This document shows, in pieces, positions 8,560-18,424 of a DNA stretch of 64,000 nucleotides. The stretch comes from Cellulophaga sp. BC115SP (lineage in GTDB: Bacteria > Bacteroidota > Bacteroidia > Cytophagales > Spirosomataceae). The translations under genes and the position numbers were made by a program. Below the pieces are notes generated by a model. The model worked only from the letters and a program-made list of their open reading frames with translations, was not told the DNA's origin and did no database searches. The stretch's first letter is position 1. Each line of letters begins with the position of its first letter. The stretch is taken from assembly GCF_009905545.1 (NCBI RefSeq), contig NZ_JAAALB010000009.1:62001-126000 (forward strand), given 5' to 3'.

Positions 8560-9822
8560 ATGAAAGTTGTCTTCAAAACCTGTTTAATTCTTTCTTTCCT
8601 ACTGTTAATAACGGGAATAGTCCTTTGGTTTTCAGGAAGCCATGATGCACTTCGTCCTTTGGCGATAGTTACAATTGTGTGTTTTGCTTTGGGAATCAAA
8701 GAGGTAGAAGCCCTCAAAAACTACCAATATACTGCTTGGATTATGACAGCAGTATTATTAGGAATGCTTTATCCAGAGTCTTTCAAATCTTGGGGTGGAG
8801 TAAATTTACGAGACAAAACTCTCATATTGATTATCATCCAATTTGTGATGTTTGGCATGGGAACGCATATCAAGGTAAAAGATTTTGCAGGAATTGGTTC
8901 AACAGGAAAAGGAGTATTAGTAGGTTTATTTTGCCATTTTTCAGTAATGCCTTTGATGGGTTTTTTGTTGACAAGAATTTTTCATTTTGACCCAGAAATT
9001 GCCGCTGGCATCATTTTGATTGGCTCGTGCTCTTCTGGTTTAGCGTCGAATGTAATGGTTTATTTGGCAAAAGGAAACCTAGTTTTATCAGTTGTAGTAA
9101 CGGCTATGGCAACATTGGCAGCGCCATTTTTGACGCCATTACTCATGAAGTTGCTAGCAGGAACACTCATACAGGTGGCTTTTGTAGGTATGATGATGGA
9201 AATTATCAAGATAGTTTTGATTCCAATCGGTGCGGCGTTGTTGTATGACTACTTGAAAAATGCGAATACTTTTGTAGTAAACAAGTCACGTATTATTGCA
9301 CTCGTTTTACTTTTTATCATGATTGGTATTTTTTTGTTGATAAAAAATGGAGCTGTAGAAGGTGCCTTGAAAGAATCATTAGAAATAGTTGGTTTTGTTT
9401 TCGGTGCCTATGTTATGGGAGTTTTATATCATGGTGCAACATCATTCGAGCCACGTCTGGATACGTGGATGCCCTATATTTCAATGATGGGAATCATTTA
9501 TTTTACTACTGTTACTACTGCTGCTGGTCGAGATAACTTGTTGAAAGTAGGTGGTTTACTTTTTGTTGTTTCGGTGATTCACAATGCTAGTGGATATTTT
9601 TTTGGGTATTGGTTGGCTCGCCTTTTTGGTATGAGCAAAACCGATGCTCGCACGATTGCTTTTGAAGTTGGCTTACAAAATGGAGGCATGGCTTCTGGAC
9701 TTGCAGGTACAATGGGTAAGCTCGGAACCGTTGGCTTACCAGCAGCGGTATTTAGTCCTTGGATGAATATTTCGGGTTCTATTCTTGCTAATTTTTGGCG
9801 AAAAAGAGCGGTCGATCAATAA
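8560..9822 (+). CDS. BASS-family (bile acid:sodium symporter type) transporter
   Basis: 420 residues with about ten hydrophobic helices. It carries family signatures: GSCSSGLASNVMVYLAKGN in the first repeat and FEVGLQNGGMASGLAGTMG in the second, which match the two crossed-helix sodium sites of the BASS fold. The family moves organic anions such as pantoate, pyruvate, 2-keto acids and bile acids with sodium. It starts 9 bases after the racemase-like gene, so the two are very likely translated from one message. A carboxylated sugar or keto-acid is the most reasonable cargo given the neighbours. The next gene starts 19 bases downstream. Confidence 0.85.
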   Translation: MKVVFKTCLILSFLLLITGIVLWFSGSHDALRPLAIVTIVCFALGIKEVEALKNYQYTAWIMTAVLLGMLYPESFKSWGGVNLRDKTLILIIIQFVMFGMGTHIKVKDFAGIGSTGKGVLVGLFCHFSVMPLMGFLLTRIFHFDPEIAAGIILIGSCSSGLASNVMVYLAKGNLVLSVVVTAMATLAAPFLTPLLMKLLAGTLIQVAFVGMMMEIIKIVLIPIGAALLYDYLKNANTFVVNKSRIIALVLLFIMIGIFLLIKNGAVEGALKESLEIVGFVFGAYVMGVLYHGATSFEPRLDTWMPYISMMGIIYFTTVTTAAGRDNLLKVGGLLFVVSVIHNASGYFFGYWLARLFGMSKTDARTIAFEVGLQNGGMASGLAGTMGKLGTVGLPAAVFSPWMNISGSILANFWRKRAVDQ

Positions 9823-9841
9823 CATTTTAATGTATAATAGT

Positions 9842-10954
9842 ATGAAAAAGAGTTTGTTAGTCTTACTGTTTTTTTTCGTTTGCTATGCTTCATTTGGGCA
9901 AAAAACGATTTCTTCTCAAGAAATGAAAGCCATTTATGAAGAAGTAAAAACACCGTATAAATATGGTTTGGTGCTTGTTCCCGAAGATACAGAACATAAA
10001 ATGGACTGTCCGACCGTATTTCGAAAGGGAAAAAAATGGTATATGTCCTACTTGATTTATAATGGTCGAGGCTATGAGACTTGGTTGGCAGAAAGTAAAG
10101 ATTTGTTGAATTGGATTTCTAAAGGAAGATTGATGTCTTTTTCGGATACCACTAAAACAAAGATTTGGGATGCGAATCAAAAAGCGGGTTATATGGTGCT
10201 TCAGGATATGACTTGGGGAGGAAGCTATGCACTAAAGCCATATAAAGGAAAATACTGGATGTCCTATTTTGGCGGAAATGCTGCTGGATATGAAGCTGGC
10301 GATTTGTCGATTAGTATGGCATACACAAGCGATGACCCAAGTAAGGCACATGAATGGCAAAGGTTAGAAAAACCTGTTTTGACCGCAACAGATAAGGATA
10401 CTCGTTGGTGGGAAAATCGAAAATTATTCAAAAGCACAGTTATTCAAGATCCACAAAAGCACTTAGGACATGAGTTTGTGATGTACTACAATGCTAATGG
10501 TGACTCGGCGGTCAATAACAAAAAGACGCGTTGGTATGAACGCATTGGTATGGCAGTTTCTGATGATATGGTTTCATGGAAGCGGATACAAGAAGAGCCC
10601 TTAGTATATCATTCTCAAGGAATTACAGGCGACCCACAAATTCAAAAGATAGGAGATAACTACGTAATGTTCTATTTTGGGGCATTTTGGAAAGATAGAA
10701 AAGGTGCTTTCAATCGCTTTGCTGTGTCCAAAGATTTATTGCATTGGACGGATTGGGATGGTGAAAGCCTTGTTCAATCGTCTGAAGCGTATGATGAATT
10801 ATACGCACATAAATCTTATGTTTTAAAGTATAAAGGTGTGGTGTATCACTTTTATTGTGGAGTGAACAAAGGCGACCAAAGAGGTATTGCTGTTGCGACG
10901 TCTAAAGATTTTGGAAAAAGTAAAGTAAAATTCGTTGAGCTTAAAAAGCCATAA
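9842..10954 (+). CDS. Exported five-bladed propeller glycosidase (GH43/GH117/GH130-like)
   Basis: The frame opens inside the transporter gene, but the ATG at 9842 starts a clear signal peptide (MKKSLLVLLFFFVCYASFGQ) and is chosen, giving 370 residues. Propeller strands alternate through the protein: MDCPTVFRKGKKWYMSYLIY, TWLAESKDLLNW, SYALKPYKGKYWMSYFGG, ITGDPQIQKIGDNYVMFYFG and SKDLLHWTDW. These Asp-containing strand starts are typical of the GH43/GH62/GH117/GH130 clans. It is the last gene of the plus-strand run and is followed by a strong terminator hairpin. The exact family and sugar are not assignable by eye. Confidence 0.65.
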   Translation: MKKSLLVLLFFFVCYASFGQKTISSQEMKAIYEEVKTPYKYGLVLVPEDTEHKMDCPTVFRKGKKWYMSYLIYNGRGYETWLAESKDLLNWISKGRLMSFSDTTKTKIWDANQKAGYMVLQDMTWGGSYALKPYKGKYWMSYFGGNAAGYEAGDLSISMAYTSDDPSKAHEWQRLEKPVLTATDKDTRWWENRKLFKSTVIQDPQKHLGHEFVMYYNANGDSAVNNKKTRWYERIGMAVSDDMVSWKRIQEEPLVYHSQGITGDPQIQKIGDNYVMFYFGAFWKDRKGAFNRFAVSKDLLHWTDWDGESLVQSSEAYDELYAHKSYVLKYKGVVYHFYCGVNKGDQRGIAVATSKDFGKSKVKFVELKKP

Positions 10955-10979
10955 ATTAGTTTCTTAAGGTTGAATATGT

Positions 10980-11015
10980 AAGGCATACAAGGATTCTTGT
11001 ATGCCTTTTTGTTTT
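10980..11015 (+). terminator. Rho-independent terminator of the plus-strand run
   Basis: A perfect 12-base stem, AAGGCATACAAG (10980-10991) with CTTGTATGCCTT (10996-11007), has the loop GATT and is followed by TTTGTTTT. It lies 26 bases after the stop of the propeller glycosidase. Confidence 0.85.
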
Positions 11016-11084
11016 CACATTTTGTATTTAACATAAGATAATTTATACAACTTAAGTTAGTGGTCAAGGTTATTGCAATTATAC

Positions 11085-11142
11085 CCGCTTTAAGCGCTAG
11101 GCTTTATGCTGTAGGCAAGTATTTCTCATAAAATAATAAGCG
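11085..11142. repeat. Repeat family C, copy 2
   Basis: CGCTTTAAGCGCTAGGCTTT followed by ATGCTGTAGGC and, at its right edge, AATAATAAGCG. It shares the TTTAAGC/TAGGCT/GCTGTAGGC words with the copy at 3533. It lies between convergent genes. Confidence 0.5.
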
Positions 11143-11154
11143 TAATTACTATGA

Positions 11155-11706
11155 CTATTTTAAACCTAAACTAGTGGGCAAACCATCTAGACTCACTAAA
11201 TTATTTTCTTTAACATATTCTTGTAGTCCTTCCTGACCTAATTTATCTGCCCATTTGAAATGAGTATCACGTTCTCCTACATAGTCATACAAAGGTACAC
11301 CCCAACCGCAAGACGTTTGGACTAAACTGATATCTGCCACAATGAGTTGACGCGTGCTCGGGTGAATGGTAAAATGTGGTGCATATTTATCCCAAAGTTC
11401 AGTTTCAGGTAATACAGTTATAGCTTTTCCGTACAGCCTTAATATGCTTGGAGGACCTTTAAAAGAACAAAACATCAACGTGATTCTTCCGTTTTCCAGA
11501 ATGTGTGCAGATGTCTCATTACCACTACTAATTAAGTCCATGTATCCTACCTTTGTATCAGAGAGAAATCGGAAACAGTCAAGTCCTTTAGGCGATAAGT
11601 TGACATGACCCTCAGAATTTAGCGGGGCTGTGCTGACAAAAAACATGTGCTGTTTGTCGACGAATTTTTTGTGAGCAGATGTGATGGTATTTGAAAAAGT
11701 ACCCAT
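11155..11706 (-). CDS. Pyridoxamine 5'-phosphate oxidase family (FMN-binding split barrel) protein
   Basis: 183 residues, no signal peptide. The N-terminal split-barrel motif is seen in FFVSTAPLNSEGHVNLSPKG, followed by GNETSAHILENGRITLMFCS and then ILRLYGKA, the usual flavin-phosphate-binding strands of pyridoxamine-oxidase-like proteins. Members bind FMN or F420 and reduce small molecules or haem. The C-terminal 60 residues (VQTSCGWGVPLYDYVGERDT region) match a common subgroup of about 180-210 residues. It is convergent to the plus-strand glycosidase run and separated from it by a terminator, so it appears unrelated to the island. Confidence 0.85.
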   Translation of the reverse strand: MGTFSNTITSAHKKFVDKQHMFFVSTAPLNSEGHVNLSPKGLDCFRFLSDTKVGYMDLISSGNETSAHILENGRITLMFCSFKGPPSILRLYGKAITVLPETELWDKYAPHFTIHPSTRQLIVADISLVQTSCGWGVPLYDYVGERDTHFKWADKLGQEGLQEYVKENNLVSLDGLPTSLGLK

Positions 11707-11981
11707 AGTTGTTTAGGATTTAAATATGTAAAGTGTTAAGCTTTGGTGAATTGGTGTAGGTTTTATTTTTCAGAAAAAGTTGGTAATAGCTTCTTACTCA
11801 TCATATCATCTGATGAATTTGAAAACAATATTACTATTTTATTTCTACCACGATTTGAATTTTCTTTAACAGATGCTCCAAAACTATTGGTATATTCCTT
11901 TGAGATTGCTTCTCTTTTTGAATTATTCTATCTTTGGCGCGATTTACACACGAATTTTGAAGATTTCTAAAAATTAAAGTT

Positions 11982-12899
11982 ATGATTCAACGGAAGAAAA
12001 AGTCTTGGTTCTATATGCTGTTTATATGGCATGGTTCAGTTTTACCGCAGCTGGTTCCTCGCTTGAGCTTATTGCTGGTTTTCTCTATGATCATCGTTTA
12101 TTTTAATGGTACCCTATATCATTATAAAGTCCCTTTAAACCCTGCCCCCTTTACTTTATTTGGATTGGCTATTGCCTTGTTTTTGGGTTTTAGAAACAAC
12201 GCTAGTTATGATAGATTTTGGGAGGGTCGAAAGCTCTGGGGTGCGCTAGTTATTGATTCTCGTTCACTCTTGAGACAAGCGTTGAGTTTAACAACTTACG
12301 ATAATAAAAGTCCACAAATTAAAGAGTTTGCTAATCTTTTGATAGCATTTTCGTATGCCTTAAAACATCAACTTCGCCATACTAACTCGGATACTGATTT
12401 GCAAAAAAGGCTATTTTCGGAGGCTTTTGAAAGAAGTAAAACTATTGGTTTTAAACCAACTTTTCTGCAATATGAATTAGCGAATTGGGTCAAAAAAGCC
12501 AAATTAGAAGGCAAAATAGATTCGATAGGACAAATGGCAATAGATGCAAATTTGAATCAGTTATCGGCCATAGTTGGTGGTTGTGAAAGAATTCATTCCA
12601 CTCCAATACCTTATACTTATGGTGTGCTTTTGCATAGAACCGTCTATTTGTATTGTTTCTTTTTGCCATTTGGGTTAGTGGATAGTTTAGGTTGGCTTAC
12701 TCCTATTATCACGGTTTTTATTGCTTACACTTTCGTAGCTTTTGAAACCATTGCAGATGAGTTAGAAGAACCATTTGGGACAGAACCAAATGATTTACCA
12801 CTCAATGCGATGTGTCTTACCATTGAAACAACATTGTCTGAAATGATTGGAGAGCCTGTTCCTTTGCCACCCCAATTGGATGGATATATTTTGGACTAG
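11982..12899 (+). CDS. Bestrophin-family (UPF0187) membrane channel
   Basis: 305 residues, with an N-terminal hydrophobic segment (VPRLSLLLVFSMIIVYF) and the signature region FLGFRNNASYDRFWEGRKLW, which is diagnostic of bacterial bestrophins. Further helices occur at FFLPFGLVDSLGWLTPIITV and onward, then the acidic stretch around DELEEPFGTEPNDLPL corresponding to the calcium-clasp-like region. Bacterial bestrophins form pentameric ion channels, often cation-conducting. The gene is isolated, with 275 bases upstream that contain no supported gene. No link to sugar metabolism is visible. Confidence 0.9.
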   Translation: MIQRKKKSWFYMLFIWHGSVLPQLVPRLSLLLVFSMIIVYFNGTLYHYKVPLNPAPFTLFGLAIALFLGFRNNASYDRFWEGRKLWGALVIDSRSLLRQALSLTTYDNKSPQIKEFANLLIAFSYALKHQLRHTNSDTDLQKRLFSEAFERSKTIGFKPTFLQYELANWVKKAKLEGKIDSIGQMAIDANLNQLSAIVGGCERIHSTPIPYTYGVLLHRTVYLYCFFLPFGLVDSLGWLTPIITVFIAYTFVAFETIADELEEPFGTEPNDLPLNAMCLTIETTLSEMIGEPVPLPPQLDGYILD

Positions 12900-13094
12900 G
12901 AAGATAGTTAATTCCATAAGAATTGTACACAGATTGAGCTTTATCAATAAAATAGCACTGATATAGTTGCAACTCTTGCAGTTGCCATGCTGAGTTGGGT
13001 AACCGCAAGGGTTGACGCTACGTTACACTTCAAAAACTGTGAATAAGAACACTTTTTACAAAATAGAATCTTTCGTCCAGTCCTAATTTACGCT

Positions 13095-13128
13095 AAAAAA
13101 AAGCTGTCCTCAAATGAGAACAGCTTTT
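13095..13128 (-). terminator. Terminator downstream of susD (possibly bidirectional)
   Basis: Stem AAAAGCTGT (13099-13107) with ACAGCTTTT (13120-13128), plus an inner CTCA/TGAG pair. On the minus strand a run of T corresponding to 13095-13100 follows the stem, fitting termination of the susCD transcript. On the plus strand the T-run is short. The rest of 12900-13193 shows no gene. Confidence 0.75.
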
Positions 13129-13193
13129 ACTAATTTCAGACGATTATGCTAAAGTAATAATTTATATTATTGGTGATCAAATCACTGATAATT

Positions 13194-15023
13194 TTATTCT
13201 AATGGGTTAAAGGTACCGTTTGTCCAATCATTAGTTTGCTTCAAAAGAGGATTATTGTTCAATGCTTGTGTTGGTAAAGCAAAGAAGTAATACTTTGGAA
13301 GGTAATTAATAGCTGGACGGCTCATGAGTCCATTTGGTGTTAATGCAATGGTAAAGTAATTGGTGTAAACATCTTCTAATTTCATTCCATCACGAGTAGT
13401 TGCAAAGTCAGCAGGTACACCCGTTGTTTTCAATGAAATAACGGCTTTTGTACCTCTTTTCCCATTTAGAGTAGATTCAAGTAATCTCAAACGTCTAAGA
13501 TCCCAGAAACGTTTTCCTTCAAAAGCAAACTCCACTTGTCTTTCATCAAGAATAGCCTTTGCCATTTCTGTAGTTGACATGTTTGCTTTTAATCCATATA
13601 AATTATCAGAACCAGCCTCTATACCTGCACGTTTACGAACATTGATAACTTGTGTATATGCTTCATCCAATTTTCCAACAGCTGCCGCCGCTTCAGCGTA
13701 ATTGAGCATTACTTCTGCAAAACGAATTTCAATCCAGTCTGTTCCTGAGAAAATCGTATTAGAAGGGTCAAGTGTTGAACCCGCAACATCGGATGTTTGG
13801 AGTGCTTTACGACAATAAAAGCCTGTATTACTTACATTGACACCACCATTTTCTACACTTTTACCTGCAGCTAGATACGTCCAAAGTCTATTATTAGGAA
13901 TATTACTCATTGGCCAAGTACAACCGTTATAAGCAATAGTTTTTTCGAAGCGAGGGTCACGATCTTTAAAGAATAATAAATCGCTATAGGTATATTTTGA
14001 TTCACCTGGTTTCTTACCATCTTTCATAGGATAAGCTTTCACCAAATCCCATGAAGGAATATTAGAGCCACCGCCAGAAACAGTAGAATATCTAGGTCGG
14101 TTGGCTGCTTCCCAGCCGCTATTACGTTTTTGCTGGTCGCCTACCGAAGTGTTATATCCTGTCACAAAAACGGCCTCTGTGTTACCTACTTCAGTAAACC
14201 AGATTTTTCCATAATCTGTGATAAGTTTTGCGCCACTTGCTGTCAAAATATCATAAGCTGCTTTATTGGCATCATAGGCTGCTTGCCATTTGCTAGCCTG
14301 ATTAGTAGGGTTAAACTGTGGTGAGGCAGCGTATAATAGGATTTTTCCTTTCAAAGCGGCGGCGGCACCTTTAGTAATCCTTCCCCAGTTTGCAGCAGGA
14401 GTAATCCAAGTAGAAGGTAGATATTTGACTGCTGAATCAAGATCTGCTGACATTTGCTTGAAACACTCAGTTGTAGTATTTCTTGGAACAAATGCCGCAT
14501 TGATGGCTTCTGTACCTACAGCATTTTGTGGAGTAGTAATCATTGGAACGCCACCATATAACTTTACAAGTTCAAAGTATCTCCACGCTCTAAAGAATAT
14601 AGCTTGGGCAATAAGGCGACTTTTCGCTCCTTTGTCCATTAAGTTATCCTTTTCTAAATCAGCGATAAAAGTATTTATCGTTCTGATTTTTCCGTAATTG
14701 TTGGTTGCGTTGAGAGCCGTTCCAAAATCAGTTACGTCATTTTCTACTACGGCACCTTCTAGGAATTTATTTTGTCCTGTACCTTGATTATAAGATTCTT
14801 CAGTATAAACACTTCCGCCAATACCCGAAACAGCGGTTGGACCTCCCCAATCAGGTAAGTTTTGATTATAAATGTAATTTAGGGCAATATTCGCTAAAAC
14901 TGAGTCTCCTGCAATAAGCTCGGGGGATGCAGCATTCAAATCGGTTTTATCTAAAACACTTTCACAGCTTGCTAATGAGAGCATAGCGCCCAACGCCGAC
15001 CATAGGATATATTTCTTTTTCAT
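13194..15023 (-). CDS. susD-like: SusD/RagB-family outer-membrane glycan-binding lipoprotein
   Basis: An upstream TTG exists at 15032, but ATG at 15023 gives MKKKYILWSALGAMLSLASC, a lipoprotein signal with cysteine at the lipobox end. It is 609 residues, mid-range for SusD. Typical features are the N-terminal TPR-like helices (SRLIAQAIFFRAWRYFELVK, then LYGGVPMIT) and the C-terminal RagB region (LDERQVEFAFEGKRFWDLRR). SusD caps the SusC transporter at the cell surface and recruits oligosaccharide. It lies 45 bases after susC and is surely co-transcribed. Glycan specificity cannot be read directly; the neighbouring enzymes suggest a rhamnose-rich pectin fragment. Confidence 0.95.
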   Translation of the reverse strand: MKKKYILWSALGAMLSLASCESVLDKTDLNAASPELIAGDSVLANIALNYIYNQNLPDWGGPTAVSGIGGSVYTEESYNQGTGQNKFLEGAVVENDVTDFGTALNATNNYGKIRTINTFIADLEKDNLMDKGAKSRLIAQAIFFRAWRYFELVKLYGGVPMITTPQNAVGTEAINAAFVPRNTTTECFKQMSADLDSAVKYLPSTWITPAANWGRITKGAAAALKGKILLYAASPQFNPTNQASKWQAAYDANKAAYDILTASGAKLITDYGKIWFTEVGNTEAVFVTGYNTSVGDQQKRNSGWEAANRPRYSTVSGGGSNIPSWDLVKAYPMKDGKKPGESKYTYSDLLFFKDRDPRFEKTIAYNGCTWPMSNIPNNRLWTYLAAGKSVENGGVNVSNTGFYCRKALQTSDVAGSTLDPSNTIFSGTDWIEIRFAEVMLNYAEAAAAVGKLDEAYTQVINVRKRAGIEAGSDNLYGLKANMSTTEMAKAILDERQVEFAFEGKRFWDLRRLRLLESTLNGKRGTKAVISLKTTGVPADFATTRDGMKLEDVYTNYFTIALTPNGLMSRPAINYLPKYYFFALPTQALNNNPLLKQTNDWTNGTFNPLE

Positions 15024-15068
15024 TTTCTTCAAATTTAAGATTACTTTCTCGTTCTTTATTTCCGCTGA

Positions 15069-18000
15069 TTATAAGTTCAAATTAAGACCAAGAGAGAATG
15101 TGCTGAGTGTTGGATAAACATCAAATGTACTTCCCCAGTATTTATAACTATACGGATTGTAAAGGTTTAGTGGGTTAGTGGCAGTTAAGTACACTCTTGC
15201 ACTATTGATGTTTAGTTTTTGAGCTAATGTTTGAGGAAGTTCATACGACACATTGAGCGTTCTTACTGCTAGAGTAAATGAACTAACAAACCAGAAGTCT
15301 GAGTCTAAACCATTTTGTGCTCTGAATGCTGGGGCAGGATATTTTGCGTTAGGGTTGTCTACAGTCCAGTGATCAACAAGGTTGATTGGAAGATTTGTGA
15401 TTGCAGCTAATTGCGCAGAAGTTCCCCAGCTTCTAGCGCCAGACTCCATAATATCTTGTCCACCAAAAGAACCACCAAGATTGAAAGAGAATGATAGTTT
15501 TTTGTAAGTAGTGGCAAAATTTAAACCGAAACCAAAGTGATTATCTTTCTTATTGGTCAAGTATTGCAAATCGTTGTCATCAATTTTGCCATCAGCCTCA
15601 GCATAAGAGTAATTTCCGTTTGCATCTGGTGTTGCAGATTTCGCTCCTCGTACATCTTGATAATACACCATACCAACCTGAGGTTTTTGACCGTAAATGG
15701 TGTAGGCTGGATTTTTTTCCAAAAGAGCATCCAAGTCAGCTTGAGTACGCAAGATTCCCATTGATTTTAGACCTAAGAAGCCCATATCTGTAGAACGTCC
15801 GTTTGGATCACGATAAGTGCCTTTCAAGCCTTGGTCATAGTCAACTTTAATTTGCTTGTTGTCACTCCATGAGAAGAAACCACGTACTTTGTAAGACCAG
15901 TCCTTATTAATATGGTCTGTCCATCCTAATGAGATTTCAGTACCAAATGCCGCTACAGTTCCGAAATTTTGTGAAGGAAGAGCTGCTCCTACAGTAAGTG
16001 GAACAGATGATGTCAATGTTGTTAACATGTTATAACGATAGTCATAAAAACCATCGAGTGTCAAACTCATGCGATTCTTTAAGAAGGAAGCATCGATACC
16101 ACCATTTAACTTAGTAGCATCATCCCACTGTAAGTCACGATTAGGCATGGCATTTTTTAATCTGAAAATACCTGCTCTGTCTAAGTTGCCTCCAAATACT
16201 GGACCGTTACCTGTTTGAATTAGGTTGTAACTTTGTAACCAGTTGTAAGCTCTTGTATTATCCATACCAGTTAGACCTACCGAAGCACGGAACTTTAATT
16301 GATCTACCCAGTGTACGTTGTCCTTAAAGAATGGTTCTTCTGAAATAACCCAACCTAATGAAAGTGAAGGAAAGGTTCCCCAACGATTTTCAGGAGCAAA
16401 GTTGGTAGATGCATCACGACGTACTGATACTTCAGCAAGGTACTTATTGGCATAGTTGTAATTTATACGACCTACAAAAGAAAGACGTCCTGACTCTGAT
16501 TCAGATTCACTAATAGTACCAACACCAGCACCCGAGGCTGTTCCTCCTAAAGCATATCCAGCGTTATCTAGTGCGTTATCTACGAGGTTGTCTAAGTATG
16601 AGGTGATACCATCAGAGTAAGCCTCGCCTTGTTCAAATAGTCCCAATACTGAAATGGAGTGCTTTCCGAATGTCTTGTCATAAGTTAAATAGCCATTCAA
16701 TTGATAGGAATCTCCGTAACTTGGTGCGTAGTAAATACGGTTACTGTTTGATACCGTTGCAATACTTCTCACATCTCCTCCAACAATATGTTTGTTAGCT
16801 CCAAGCATCGTAAAGGTATATAGCTTGTAACGTGTACCAAATTCTTTACCAAAAGAATTCTCCATATTTCTGTTGTAGGTAACTCTTGCTTTTAAACCTT
16901 TTAAGAATGGTGCGTCGTATTCGAGTGAGGCATTGATATTGAGCCCATTGTCGCGCGACATCAAGTAGTTGTTTGATTTTTGTGCTTCAAAAAAATGGAA
17001 GTTTTCGTTTGTATTGGCACCACTACTTAATAAACTTACTGGTAATCCATTGTAATAAGCTGGAGTGAATGGAGCTGCATACAGAAGAGACTGGAAATCT
17101 TTTTCATTACTCGTTCCACCTTGTTTCAATAAGTAACGGTCTTTTGTAGAAACATCGCCCGATAGACCTAAACTAGCTTTTACATTTTTCGAGACTTTTA
17201 CGTCAGCACTGGCACGGAATGACCAACGATCAAAATTGATTTTATCGAAATTTCCGTTTTGTTGATTGTATGCAACACTAGCAAAATAGGTAGCTTTTTC
17301 GGTACCCCCACTAACGTTTAATGCATGTCTTGTGGTATACGAGGCTTTCCATGCTTGTTCCAACCATGACTGACTATTGGTTTTAAAATAGTCTAACTCA
17401 TCTTGGCTATATAACAATGAAGTATTTGTAGTTCCTGCGTTATAATCATTACGATAAGTTGCCAATTGGTATCCATCCATCATTTTGGGTAATTTTGCAT
17501 CAGAAATACCTATAGAAGTACTATAGGAAAATCTAGGAGCTCCTGTTTTACCTCTTTTTGTAGTAACTACAATAACGCCATTGGCACCACGAGCACCATA
17601 AATTGCAGCGGCTGCATCTTTCAGAATAGAAATATTTTCTACTTCAGATTGATCCATCGTATTAAAATCGTCAAATGAACGAATTACGTTATCTATCACG
17701 ACTAATGGCGACAATGTCCCACCGTCTTTTGAAAACATAGATGGATTACGAATAGTAATGGTTGCAGGATCCCCTGGACGAGCAAAGCCTCCTGATACAC
17801 CAACACCTGGTTGTTGAGCTACTAAAGCAGCTGACAAGCTACCTACAGGAAGATCCTCGATAGCCTTCATGTCGATTTGAGCAACAGCACCAGTCAAGTG
17901 AATTTTCTTCTGCTGACCATATCCCACCACTACTACTTCATCCAAAGAAGAAGTTTCGCTAACTAAAATGACATTAACGATTTTACGATCTGCAACTGAA

Positions 18001-18341
18001 ACTTCCTGTGTTTTATATCCAATCGAGCTAATAATTAGCGTTTCTTTGCCAGTTGGGGCATTAAGTGTAAATGTACCATCAGCTTTAGTGGTTGTACCTG
18101 TTTTGCTGTTTTTGATACGAATTGTTACACCTGCCAATGGTGCGCCTTCACTGTCCTTTACAGAACCTGTCACTGTGTGGTCTGCATTACTAGTCTTAAC
18201 GGCAGAACCCAATGCAGGATTTGAAGCTTGAGCTACCTCCAAAAAAGGAGCTCCCGCAATGAATTGGGCTGCTAATAGCAAAGTACAGGTAAGTTTAGTG
18301 CCTTTACGTTTGCCAAATTGTGGTTGTAAATGAAATGTCAT
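15069..18341 (-). CDS. susC-like: SusC/RagA-family TonB-dependent outer-membrane transporter
   Basis: 1090 residues, starting at ATG 18341. A long basic N-terminus precedes the signal segment (LTCTLLLAAQFIAGAPF). Next come a carboxypeptidase-D-like regulatory domain (VTGSVKDSEGAPLAGVTIRI), the SusC signature around LDEVVVVGYGQQKK, a plug domain with ILKDAAAAIYGARGANGVIV, and the 22-strand barrel ending in FSLGLNLNL. It imports oligosaccharides with TonB energy together with the SusD partner. It is the only TonB-dependent transporter in the window, although many glycosidase genes surround it. The 83 bases upstream separate it from the DUF3826 gene, which reads in the same direction, so one transcript is likely. 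Confidence 0.97.
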   Translation of the reverse strand: MTFHLQPQFGKRKGTKLTCTLLLAAQFIAGAPFLEVAQASNPALGSAVKTSNADHTVTGSVKDSEGAPLAGVTIRIKNSKTGTTTKADGTFTLNAPTGKETLIISSIGYKTQEVSVADRKIVNVILVSETSSLDEVVVVGYGQQKKIHLTGAVAQIDMKAIEDLPVGSLSAALVAQQPGVGVSGGFARPGDPATITIRNPSMFSKDGGTLSPLVVIDNVIRSFDDFNTMDQSEVENISILKDAAAAIYGARGANGVIVVTTKRGKTGAPRFSYSTSIGISDAKLPKMMDGYQLATYRNDYNAGTTNTSLLYSQDELDYFKTNSQSWLEQAWKASYTTRHALNVSGGTEKATYFASVAYNQQNGNFDKINFDRWSFRASADVKVSKNVKASLGLSGDVSTKDRYLLKQGGTSNEKDFQSLLYAAPFTPAYYNGLPVSLLSSGANTNENFHFFEAQKSNNYLMSRDNGLNINASLEYDAPFLKGLKARVTYNRNMENSFGKEFGTRYKLYTFTMLGANKHIVGGDVRSIATVSNSNRIYYAPSYGDSYQLNGYLTYDKTFGKHSISVLGLFEQGEAYSDGITSYLDNLVDNALDNAGYALGGTASGAGVGTISESESESGRLSFVGRINYNYANKYLAEVSVRRDASTNFAPENRWGTFPSLSLGWVISEEPFFKDNVHWVDQLKFRASVGLTGMDNTRAYNWLQSYNLIQTGNGPVFGGNLDRAGIFRLKNAMPNRDLQWDDATKLNGGIDASFLKNRMSLTLDGFYDYRYNMLTTLTSSVPLTVGAALPSQNFGTVAAFGTEISLGWTDHINKDWSYKVRGFFSWSDNKQIKVDYDQGLKGTYRDPNGRSTDMGFLGLKSMGILRTQADLDALLEKNPAYTIYGQKPQVGMVYYQDVRGAKSATPDANGNYSYAEADGKIDDNDLQYLTNKKDNHFGFGLNFATTYKKLSFSFNLGGSFGGQDIMESGARSWGTSAQLAAITNLPINLVDHWTVDNPNAKYPAPAFRAQNGLDSDFWFVSSFTLAVRTLNVSYELPQTLAQKLNINSARVYLTATNPLNLYNPYSYKYWGSTFDVYPTLSTFSLGLNLNL

Positions 18342-18424
18342 ATTTTTCCTTACATTAAATTGAGTACTAATAGTGTTTGTACGTTTTCGACTTGCGTTCG
18401 AGTTACTTTGAGTTTTCCTAATTA

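Noticed and set aside
11743-11970. A 75-codon plus-strand frame before the bestrophin gene
   Set aside because: No signal, motif or family resemblance; Phe/Leu-rich as expected for AT-rich spacer sequence. Left as non-coding.
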